DNA of 5,938 nt from contig USTH01000063.1 of NCBI GenBank assembly GCA_900557555.1, positions 1-5,938 on the forward strand. Reading direction: 5' to 3'. The translations under genes were made by a program, and so were the position numbers. This DNA comes from an uncultured Prevotellaceae bacterium. GTDB taxonomy: Bacteria; Bacteroidota; Bacteroidia; Bacteroidales; Bacteroidaceae. Below are positions 1 through 5,144 of this stretch, in pieces. How positions within the stretch are numbered: position 1 is the first letter of the stretch; every line of letters starts with the position of its first letter. Under the pieces are notes generated by a model, which saw only the letters and a program-made list of their open reading frames with translations, made no database searches and was not told the DNA's origin.

Positions 1-1137
1 CTGCAACTCGTAGCCTTCACGGCGCATCGTTTCGATGAGCACGGAGAGGTGGAGCACTCCACGGCCAGAGACAATCCAGCTGTCGAAGGTGTCGGTTTTG
101 TCAACCTTGAGGGCAAGGTTCTTCTGCAACTCGCGCTGCAGGCGCTCGTCAATCTGGCGACTGGTGCAGAACTTGCCTTCTTTGCCGAAGAACGGCGAAT
201 TGTTGATGGTGAAGAGCATACTCATGGTTGGCTCGTCAATCTTGATGGGTGGCAGCGGTTCGGGGTTTTCGAAGTCGCAGATGGTGTCGCCTATTTCAAA
301 GTTGTCCAACCCTATTATTGAGCAGATGTCACCGCAGGTCACTTCATCGGTCTTGCGGTGCCCCATGCCTTCAAAAGTGTGCAGCTCCTTGATTTTGGTT
401 TTCTCCATAGAGCCGTCGCGGTGTGCCACGGTGATGTTCATGCCCTCTTTGAGCGTTCCGCGGTTTACGCGCCCCACGGCTATCCTTCCGGTGTAGTTAG
501 AGTAGTCGAGGGAGGTTATCAACATCTGTGGGGTTCCTTCGCGTTTCTCTGGCGCCGGGATTACTTCGATGATTTTATCGAGTAGATATGTAATGTTGTC
601 GGTTGGCGTGTTGTAGTCTGGTCCCATCCACCCGTTTTTGGCGGAGCCGTAGATTACGGGGAAATCGAGTTGATCTTCGCTTGCGCCGAGGCTGAACATG
701 AGGTCGAACACCATTTCGTAGACTTCTTCAGGGCGGCAGTTGGGCTTGTCAACCTTGTTGACCACAACGATGGGCTTTAGCCCAATCTGCAGTGCCTTCT
801 CCAGCACGAAGCGTGTTTGGGGCATGGGGCCCTCAAAGGCATCGACAAGCAGAATGCATCCGTCTGCCATGTTGAGCACACGCTCCACCTCGCCTCCGAA
901 GTCAGAGTGCCCCGGAGTGTCGATAATGTTGATTTTGGTGTCTTTGTAGGTGATGCTCACGTTCTTTGACAGGATGGTTATGCCTCGCTCGCGCTCAAGG
1001 TCGTTGTTGTCGAGCATGAGGTCGCCCGTTTGCTGGTTGTCCCTGAACAAGTGTCCGGCCAGAAGCATTTTGTCAACTAATGTCGTCTTTCCGTGGTCTA
1101 CGTGTGCAATGATTGCGATGTTGCGAATTTCCGTCAT
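1..1137 (-). CDS. typA: Translational GTPase TypA/BipA (N-terminal 379 residues; 3' end outside window)
   Basis: TypA/BipA is a ribosome-binding GTPase of the EF-G/LepA group, linked in other bacteria to 50S assembly and stress or low-temperature growth. All G-domain motifs are visible: G1 AHVDHGKT (residues 11-18), G2 RGIT (51-54), G3 DTPGH (73-77), G4 NKVD (127-130) and G5 GSAK (164-167). A beta-barrel domain II follows (about 200-290, containing TGRIAVGRVNRG), then the start of the EF-G-like domain III (DSWIVSGRGVLHLSVLIETMRREGYELQ region). The family is about 600 residues long, so roughly the last third, including the TypA-specific C-terminal domain, lies beyond position 1. The start at 1137 gives MTEIRNIAIIAHVDHGKTT, which begins where the family normally begins. 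The frame is open throughout. EF-G and LepA are less likely because the spacing and the domain II/III wording fit TypA. Confidence is high. Confidence 0.96.
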   Translation of the reverse strand, partial: MTEIRNIAIIAHVDHGKTTLVDKMLLAGHLFRDNQQTGDLMLDNNDLERERGITILSKNVSITYKDTKINIIDTPGHSDFGGEVERVLNMADGCILLVDAFEGPMPQTRFVLEKALQIGLKPIVVVNKVDKPNCRPEEVYEMVFDLMFSLGASEDQLDFPVIYGSAKNGWMGPDYNTPTDNITYLLDKIIEVIPAPEKREGTPQMLITSLDYSNYTGRIAVGRVNRGTLKEGMNITVAHRDGSMEKTKIKELHTFEGMGHRKTDEVTCGDICSIIGLDNFEIGDTICDFENPEPLPPIKIDEPTMSMLFTINNSPFFGKEGKFCTSRQIDERLQRELQKNLALKVDKTDTFDSWIVSGRGVLHLSVLIETMRREGYELQ

Positions 1138-1177
1138 GGTCTTCTTTATGTCTTGTCTTTTCGTCTGTATTGGGGTG

Positions 1178-1185
1178 CAAAGTTA
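1178..1185 (-). promoter_or_regulatory. Probable typA promoter, -7 element TAACTTTG
   Basis: Read on the minus strand this is TAACTTTG followed by C, a perfect match to the Bacteroidetes primary sigma -7 element TAnnTTTG. It would start transcription near 1171 and leave a leader of about 34 nt before the typA ATG at 1137. I see no convincing -33 TTTG at the usual 19-21 nt upstream. It lies downstream of the rpsO terminator, so typA appears to be an independent transcription unit. Confidence 0.6.
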
Positions 1186-1281
1186 ATCATTATTGCCCGA
1201 TTACGTGTTTGTTGCGTACAGATAAATATTATGTAGCTTTAGAATGGGGCTGGTGTAATGCTCTTTTTGTCAGTTGCGGTA

Positions 1282-1325
1282 AGAAAAATCGCATTCCCCA
1301 ACAGGATAGGGAATGCGATTTTTCT
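1282..1325 (-). terminator. Intrinsic terminator of rpsO
   Basis: A perfect 17-bp inverted repeat: arm 1282-1298 pairs with arm 1309-1325 around a 10-nt loop (1299-1308). The stem has a GC-containing core (GGGAATGCG) and ends in matching A and T runs, so the minus-strand transcript finishes with GCGATTTTTCTT. It begins 22 nt after the rpsO stop codon. Because both ends are A/T tracts it would also work on the plus strand, but no plus-strand gene leads into it. It separates rpsO from the typA promoter. Confidence 0.9.
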
Positions 1326-1347
1326 GTTTGTCGCATGAATGTGCCTG

Positions 1348-1617
1348 TTATTTACGCAGGCCGAGATTCTTAACGATGGCACGATAGCGAGTGATGTCTT
1401 TTGCCTTCAGATATTTCAGAAGGGCGCGACGCTTACCTACCAATCGTGTTAAGGCTCTTTCTGTGCTATGATCTTTACGGTTAGCCTTCATGTGTTCCGT
1501 CAAGTGGGAAATACGGTAAGAAAACAATGCCACCTGAGCTTCTGGTGAGCCAGTGTCAGTGTTAGACGCGCCGTACTGTCCAAAGATCTCCTTTTTCTTT
1601 TCAGAATCTAAATACAT
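1348..1617 (-). CDS. rpsO: 30S ribosomal protein S15
   Basis: S15 is a primary 16S rRNA-binding protein of the 30S platform; it binds the helix 20-22 junction and nucleates S6/S18 binding. The product is 89 residues, the usual bacterial length. Recognisable landmarks are NTDTGSPEAQVALFSYRI (residues 19-36), the H-L-T-E-H-M-K stretch (38-44), KDHSTERAL (48-56) and the basic RLVGKRRALLKYL segment (58-70). The ATG at 1617 starts MYLDSEKKKEIF, as expected for the family. It is a single-gene unit: its own promoter lies about 60 nt upstream and a strong terminator follows 22 nt after the stop. In E. coli S15 represses its own translation through its leader; whether that happens here is not shown. 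Confidence is very high. Confidence 0.98.
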   Translation of the reverse strand: MYLDSEKKKEIFGQYGASNTDTGSPEAQVALFSYRISHLTEHMKANRKDHSTERALTRLVGKRRALLKYLKAKDITRYRAIVKNLGLRK

Positions 1618-1641
1618 AGTGCTTTAGTGTTGAAATAATAC

Positions 1642-1660
1642 TTGTTGTGGCCTGCAACAA
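1642..1660 (-). promoter_or_regulatory. Small hairpin in the rpsO leader
   Basis: The minus-strand leader between the predicted start site (about 1669) and the rpsO ATG contains TTGTTG and CAACAA as 6-bp arms around a 7-nt loop. S15 autoregulates through structured leaders in several bacterial groups, so this position is suggestive. The stem is short and A/U-rich, and I cannot show that it mimics the S15 rRNA site. Treat it as a candidate only. Confidence 0.25.
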
Positions 1661-1675
1661 TACTGCAAGCGGCTG

Positions 1676-1707
1676 CAAAGTTACGAACTATTTTTGAAAA
1701 GGGCGAA
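1676..1707 (-). promoter_or_regulatory. Probable rpsO promoter (TTCG-N20-TAACTTTG)
   Basis: On the minus strand TAACTTTGC (-7 element, 1683-1676) is preceded after 20 nt by TTCG (1707-1704), a three-of-four match to the Bacteroidetes -33 TTTG. Predicted initiation is near 1669, giving a leader of about 52 nt. The -7 element is also directly preceded by TTCG, an extension shared with the pyrE promoter. It lies just after the upstream lipoprotein gene, so rpsO need not depend on read-through from that operon. Confidence 0.65.
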
Positions 1708-1732
1708 CGTTACTCCTTGTTTTTTTGTGTTT

Positions 1733-2278
1733 TTAGTTGTAAATATTCATTCTGTACTGGTCGGGCAGGCTGATATGGTAGCGTTCGAGTGGTCGTCCTG
1801 CATCTCCGGCCTGAACCGAACCAAAGTTGTTGAGGCTGTAGGTGCGCTTGCAACGTGAGCAATAGGCGAAGCCGCCTTCCTTTATGGCAAGGTCTCGCTT
1901 TATGCTGCTTTCTCTGTAGCAGTTAGGGCAAGCGAGGTCGTAGCACACTTGGGTAGGGCTGTCGGCACCCAACTCAATCATGTTGGAAAAGCCTACTATG
2001 AATCCAGAGATACACACGTAATTTTGGTACATGTTTGGTGCGGTGACATCAACCTTTTGCTGGTGGGTGAGTGTGGAGAAATGAAGCTGTTTCTTTATGG
2101 TCAGTTTGATGGTGCAGAAATCACCGGGTGAATAGAGCGCGTTCCTCAGTGGGGTGGTGGTCTGCACATGGTAATATGCAAATTCGGCTTTGTAGCGGCT
2201 GTACTTGGTGTAGGTTTCGCCACTGTCGCATCCGCAGATAGATGCCATGGTCAGAAGCAGGAGGGCTGTGAGTCTCAT
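1733..2278 (-). CDS. Putative lipoprotein with Rieske-like Cys-rich C-terminal domain
   Basis: I do not know a function for this 181-residue protein. It starts with a short lipoprotein signal: MR, a hydrophobic stretch L6-A12, then ICGC with C17 as the likely lipidated cysteine, so it is expected to be membrane-anchored outside the cytoplasm. The C-terminal half contains C112-x4-C117-P-N-C120, then 19 residues later C140-S-R-C143, followed by KRTYSLNNFGSVQAGD (144-159), a Gly, and PLERYHI (163-169). This order resembles the Rieske [2Fe-2S] fold (two Cys-containing loops, then G...G...PL..Y.V), but the positions usually held by ligand histidines are N or C. A four-Cys site for zinc or an iron-sulfur cluster is therefore inferred. 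Its ATG overlaps the argH stop (ATGA), so it is the last gene of the pyrE-argH run and probably translationally coupled to argH. The gene is intact. The lipoprotein call is fairly firm, the fold call moderate. Confidence 0.8.
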   Translation of the reverse strand: MRLTALLLLTMASICGCDSGETYTKYSRYKAEFAYYHVQTTTPLRNALYSPGDFCTIKLTIKKQLHFSTLTHQQKVDVTAPNMYQNYVCISGFIVGFSNMIELGADSPTQVCYDLACPNCYRESSIKRDLAIKEGGFAYCSRCKRTYSLNNFGSVQAGDAGRPLERYHISLPDQYRMNIYN

Positions 2279-3633
2279 TTCGGCAGGATATGTTCCGCAT
2301 CCAGCAGCCGTGCTTCAGCCTCCAGAGTGTTGGCAAAACCGAATCCTTCGTAGAGTTTCTGCATCAGCTGGGCAATCTCTTTGTTGCAGAGGTTGCCGAT
2401 GGAGCCTTCGTGGGTGTGGTGTATGTTTTTGTTAGGCACAAACCGACCAGCTTCGATATCGAGTCCCACTTGCTTGTAGGCATCGCGGAAAGGTACTCCC
2501 TCGCATACGCGGCGGTTCACCTCTTCCACGCTGAACATGGCATCGTAGCGTTTGTCATCGAGTATGTGGCTGTTCACTTCCATGCGGTCGGCAATGTAGG
2601 TGGCCATGTCGAGGCATTCCTCGAGTTCGTCAAAGGCGGGTACAAAAAGTTCCTTTATTATCTGTAGGTCGCGGAAGTAGCCGCACGGCAGGTTGTTCAT
2701 GATGAGCAGAATCTGATTGGGCAGTCCCTGCAACTTGTTGCACTTGGCTCTCATCACTTCAAACACGTCAGGGTTTTTCTTGTGGGGCATTATAGATGAG
2801 CCTGTGGTGCATTCGGCCGGCAGTTTGACGAATCCGAAATTCTGCGAGTTAAACATGCAGGCGTCAAACGCCATCTTGGCCAACGTTCCTGCCACACCGG
2901 CAAGGGCAGAACATACGTTGCGTTCGGTCTTTCCCCGGCCCATCTGTGCATAGACAACATTGTAGTTCATGGACTGGAAGCCCAGCAGGCGTGTGGTCAT
3001 GGTGCGGTTTAGCGGAAAGGATGAACCGTAGCCAGCCGCTGAACCCAGCGGGTTGCGGTTCGCCATGCGGTAGGCGGCCTGCAGGAAGAGCATGTCGTCT
3101 GTAAGGCTTTCGGCGTAGGCTCCAAACCATAGTCCGAAGCTGCTGGGCATGGCCACTTGCAGGTGGGTGTAGCCTGGCATGAGGATATCCTTATATTTTT
3201 CGCTCTGTCGCTGCAGAGTGGAAAACAGCCTCATTACCTTGTCGGTAATCTCCATAATGCGGTCACGGGTGAATAGCTTGAGATCTACCAGCACTTGGTC
3301 GTTGCGTGAGCGTCCGGAGTGGATTTTCTTGCCCATGTCACCCAACTTGCGAGTGAGCAACAGTTCCACCTGCGAGTGTACATCTTCCACATCGTCTTCG
3401 ATGACGAATTCGCCCCTTTGCGCCATGTCGTGTATGCTGCGCAGCTCGCGGAGCAGTTGCTCAAGTTCGTTCTTCTCGAGCAGTCCTATGCTTTCGAGCA
3501 TGATGATGTGGGCCATAGAGCCCATCACATCGTATTTTGCGAGGTGGAGGTCAAGCTCGCGGTCGCGTCCGACAGTGAAACGGTCAATCTTCTCGTTGAC
3601 CTCTATGTTCTTTTCCCAAAGTTTATTTGCCAT
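2275..3633 (-). CDS. argH: Argininosuccinate lyase
   Basis: ArgH splits argininosuccinate into arginine and fumarate, the last step of arginine synthesis, as a cytoplasmic homotetramer of the fumarase/aspartase superfamily. The signature GSSIMPHKKNP lies at residues 278-288; the second serine (S280) sits in the mobile catalytic loop position. Other conserved blocks are DVHSQVE (84-90), HSGRSRND (105-112), PGYTHLQ (153-159, with the catalytic-region H157) and NPLGSAAGYG (194-203). The start at 3633 gives 452 residues beginning MANKLWEKN, which fits the family. An in-frame ATG at 3678 would add 15 unrelated residues and overlap the preceding gene by 32 nt, so I reject it. The gene starts 13 nt after the SRPBCC gene and ends in an ATGA overlap with the lipoprotein gene. 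Confidence is very high. Confidence 0.97.
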   Translation of the reverse strand: MANKLWEKNIEVNEKIDRFTVGRDRELDLHLAKYDVMGSMAHIIMLESIGLLEKNELEQLLRELRSIHDMAQRGEFVIEDDVEDVHSQVELLLTRKLGDMGKKIHSGRSRNDQVLVDLKLFTRDRIMEITDKVMRLFSTLQRQSEKYKDILMPGYTHLQVAMPSSFGLWFGAYAESLTDDMLFLQAAYRMANRNPLGSAAGYGSSFPLNRTMTTRLLGFQSMNYNVVYAQMGRGKTERNVCSALAGVAGTLAKMAFDACMFNSQNFGFVKLPAECTTGSSIMPHKKNPDVFEVMRAKCNKLQGLPNQILLIMNNLPCGYFRDLQIIKELFVPAFDELEECLDMATYIADRMEVNSHILDDKRYDAMFSVEEVNRRVCEGVPFRDAYKQVGLDIEAGRFVPNKNIHHTHEGSIGNLCNKEIAQLMQKLYEGFGFANTLEAEARLLDAEHILPK

Positions 3634-3646
3634 TGTCTTAATGATT

Positions 3647-4117
3647 TCAGTATGGAATGCGTGCCAGCATTTCTGCAATGCCGTCAGCGGCTTTCTGTAG
3701 GGGCTTGCTTGCCATTTGCTTTATGAAGAAGTTTAACTCGGCCTTGATGACCACTCTGAGTGCAGAGGCATCATCGCCGTTGGGCAGTAGCTGTATCCAT
3801 AGGTTGAGCGGAATGGGAGACCCTTCGCCTTGCATCTTGATAGTCTTGGGTTCCTCGCGCTCTATGATGCGTAGGCACACGTTGCCCACGGGGCTTCCAC
3901 TGATGGTGATAGAGTCGCGGTCAAACGACACGTTGTCCAGATATTGTGCAAATTGCTCCACCTTGTCCTGCCCCATCTGCGAGGCAATCTGCTCACGCAT
4001 TGATGGGTCTGCCATGCGTTGCTTCAAGACTTCAAGATTGCTGAGGTCTGAGATCTTGTCGTAGACCGCCCCCTGTGGTGCTTGTATCTGCTTCACACCG
4101 CTTTTAAATTCACTCAT
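3647..4117 (-). CDS. SRPBCC-fold protein, function unknown
   Basis: This 156-residue cytoplasmic protein has no signal peptide. Its opening (FKSGVKQIQAPQGAVYDKISDLSNL, residues 4-28) matches the first strand and helix of SRPBCC/START-like ligand-binding proteins: a Ser, then I-x-A-P-x-x-x-V-Y, then a D-L-S-N-L turn. A helical insertion follows (about 31-65), then alternating beta strands (68-90, 91-97, 103-111, 119-129), and a C-terminal helix (about 132-153) that would close the hydrophobic cavity. No catalytic residues can be assigned and the ligand is unknown. The gene lies between pyrE (6-nt gap) and argH (13-nt gap), so it is co-expressed with both; a role in either pathway would be guesswork. 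The start at 4117 is the natural one, directly after the pyrE stop. Fold assignment is fairly confident, function open. Confidence 0.85.
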   Translation of the reverse strand: MSEFKSGVKQIQAPQGAVYDKISDLSNLEVLKQRMADPSMREQIASQMGQDKVEQFAQYLDNVSFDRDSITISGSPVGNVCLRIIEREEPKTIKMQGEGSPIPLNLWIQLLPNGDDASALRVVIKAELNFFIKQMASKPLQKAADGIAEMLARIPY

Positions 4118-4123
4118 GGTCGT

Positions 4124-4765
4124 TTATTTTAAGTCGTTGCGCCAGTTGGCGGGGTCTTTGCGCCATTCGTCAAGAATAGGTTGCTGGGCGGCTGTGATGT
4201 AGCCTGTTGCCATGGCCGTGCTGACCACGGCCTGATAGTCGGTAAGGGTCAGCAGTTTGACGACAGCTGCCTTAAACGCTTCCTCTGCAATGGGGAAGCC
4301 ATAGGTGTAAGCTGCCACCATGCCGACAATAGTAAAGCCTGCGGCACGGAGGGCTTCCACTGCCTTGAGACTGCTGCCACCAGTGGAGATGAGGTCTTCT
4401 ACCACCACCACCTTGCTGCCTTCGGGCAGGGTGCCTTCGATGAGGTTGCCCATGCCGTGGTCTTTAGCCTTGGAACGCACATAGCAGAATGGCAGCCCAA
4501 GTTCGTCACTGACCAGAGCCCCCTGTGCTATGGCACCAGTGGCCACGCCCGCCACTGCCGTGGCCTCAGGAAAATTGGTTTTTATCATCTTGGCAAGGTT
4601 CTCCTTTACAAATGTGCGCAGTGCGGGATAGGATAGGGTCTTGCGGTTGTCACAATAGAATGGTGACTTCCAACCACTGGCCCAAGTAAAAGGCTCTTCG
4701 GGTTGCAACTTGATGGCCTTAACATCAAGAAGTTGTTCTGCAAATGCTGTCTCAACAGTTTTCAT
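4124..4765 (-). CDS. pyrE: Orotate phosphoribosyltransferase
   Basis: PyrE transfers the phosphoribosyl group of PRPP to orotate, giving OMP, the penultimate step of UMP synthesis; it acts as a cytoplasmic homodimer. The 13-residue PRPP-binding motif VVVVEDLISTGGS is at 119-131, with the acidic pair E123-D124. The flexible catalytic loop RSKAKDHGMGN lies at 97-107 and keeps R97, K101 and H103, which correspond to the conserved Arg, Lys and His of the family. GVATGAIAQG (73-82) and the orotate-side segment F-T-W-A-S-G-W-K-S-P-F-Y-C-D-N-R (26-41) are also typical. At 213 residues it has the normal length. It is the first gene of a four-gene run and is transcribed from a promoter 32 nt upstream. 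There is no Shine-Dalgarno site; the leader is A/T-rich, as is common in this phylum. Confidence is very high. Confidence 0.97.
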   Translation of the reverse strand: MKTVETAFAEQLLDVKAIKLQPEEPFTWASGWKSPFYCDNRKTLSYPALRTFVKENLAKMIKTNFPEATAVAGVATGAIAQGALVSDELGLPFCYVRSKAKDHGMGNLIEGTLPEGSKVVVVEDLISTGGSSLKAVEALRAAGFTIVGMVAAYTYGFPIAEEAFKAAVVKLLTLTDYQAVVSTAMATGYITAAQQPILDEWRKDPANWRNDLK

Positions 4766-4796
4766 ATATTATATAATGTTTATAGTTTTCTGTATG

Positions 4797-4804
4797 CAAA
4801 GGTA
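4797..4804 (-). promoter_or_regulatory. Probable pyrE operon promoter, -7 element TACCTTTG
   Basis: On the minus strand TACCTTTGC matches the Bacteroidetes -7 consensus TAnnTTTG, and it carries the same TTCG just upstream as the rpsO promoter. The predicted start is near 4790, leaving about 24 nt before the pyrE ATG, too short for a pyrimidine-sensing attenuator. No good -33 TTTG is present at standard spacing; TTCG at 4828-4831 is 23 nt away. The upstream DNA is A-rich on the plus strand (T-rich on the transcribed side). Confidence 0.65.
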
Positions 4805-4937
4805 CGAAACAAAAACTGAAACATGAACGAAAATAAACAAAAACTCCTGTAATGGTGTTTGCGGGCATCTGCCGCCGCCGTGCCGTGTGGTGCAAATATG
4901 ACAACACTTGCGCTCCTGCCAAAGCCTCGTTATGTCA

Positions 4938-5023
4938 GTCTGCTAGTTAGCGGACGCATGTCAGCTAGCTTAGCAGACACGTGTCCACTAGGTTAGCTGA
5001 CACTGGTCCGCTAGTTAGTGGAA
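4938..5023. repeat. Array of four palindromic 22-23-bp units forming a nested inverted repeat
   Basis: Four copies of a GTC-n-n-CTA ... TAG-n-n-GAC unit begin at 4938, 4960, 4983 and 5006 (periods 22, 23, 23). Each unit is an imperfect palindrome, and the whole array is an inverted repeat centred between 4980 and 4981. Perfect pairings about that centre are 4948-4955 with 5006-5013 (8 bp), 4959-4967 with 4994-5002 (9 bp) and the central GACACGTGTC (4976-4985). The alternative local pairings 4938-4945 with 4971-4978 (8 bp) and 4984-4990 with 5016-5022 (7 bp) are also perfect and would give two separate hairpins with 4-nt inner loops. It could be a REP/BIME-like mobile palindrome, a multi-site operator or a structured RNA. 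Lying between divergent genes, it is not an obvious terminator. Confidence 0.8.
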
Positions 5024-5112
5024 TGTCAAGATGTCGTTTTCTGTTAGGGGCAAAAGGGTGCGTTACTTCTGCTGTTTGCATTGTGCGGGTCGCTTGATTT
5101 GGGGAAAATGTG

Positions 5113-5120
5113 TAACTTTG
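5113..5120 (+). promoter_or_regulatory. Probable promoter of the ABC-F gene, -7 element TAACTTTG
   Basis: TAACTTTGC on the plus strand matches the Bacteroidetes -7 element. Initiation would be near 5127, giving a leader of under 20 nt before the ATG at 5145, so there is no room for the ribosome-mediated attenuator that often controls antibiotic-resistance ABC-F genes. A -33 TTTG at ideal spacing is not evident; TTG at 5094-5096 is 16 nt away. Confidence 0.6.
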
Positions 5121-5144
5121 CATTTGTAGACAAATATAGCGCAG

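Larger units (their letters stand above)
4766..5144. other. Divergent intergenic region between pyrE and the ABC-F gene
   Basis: This 379-bp stretch has no credible gene. From left to right it holds the A/T-rich pyrE leader and promoter, an A-rich patch (4805-4845), a GC-rich patch around 4870-4885 with GCC repeats, the palindromic array at 4938-5023, about 85 bp in which I see nothing recognisable (5024-5109), and the promoter and short leader of the ABC-F gene. The distance is long for two housekeeping promoters alone, and the array accounts for much of it. Confidence 0.7.

Noticed and set aside
35..1186. Several plus-strand open frames opposite typA
   Set aside because: They lie antisense to an unmistakable GTPase reading frame and their translations show no recognisable domain.
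1684..1732. Possible weak AAGG...CCTT hairpin after the lipoprotein gene
   Set aside because: Only four base pairs form before mismatches, and no T-run follows at a suitable distance.
3634..3678. Upstream ATG that would lengthen ArgH by 15 residues
   Set aside because: The added residues do not resemble ArgH, the longer form overlaps the SRPBCC gene, and MANKLWEKN at 3633 fits the family start.
3179..3726. Long plus-strand open frames opposite argH and the SRPBCC gene
   Set aside because: They are low-complexity Ser/Arg-rich or otherwise domain-free translations produced by the codon use of the genes on the other strand.
4938..5023. CRISPR array
   Set aside because: The units abut at a 22-23-bp period with only about 3-7 nt between them. 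There are no unique spacers of 25 nt or more, the repeats are degenerate, and no cas gene is visible.
4938..5040. Intrinsic terminator at the palindromes
   Set aside because: The array sits between two divergently transcribed genes with nothing reading into it, and the nearest T-run (CGTTTT, about 5034-5040) is more than 10 nt from the stem.
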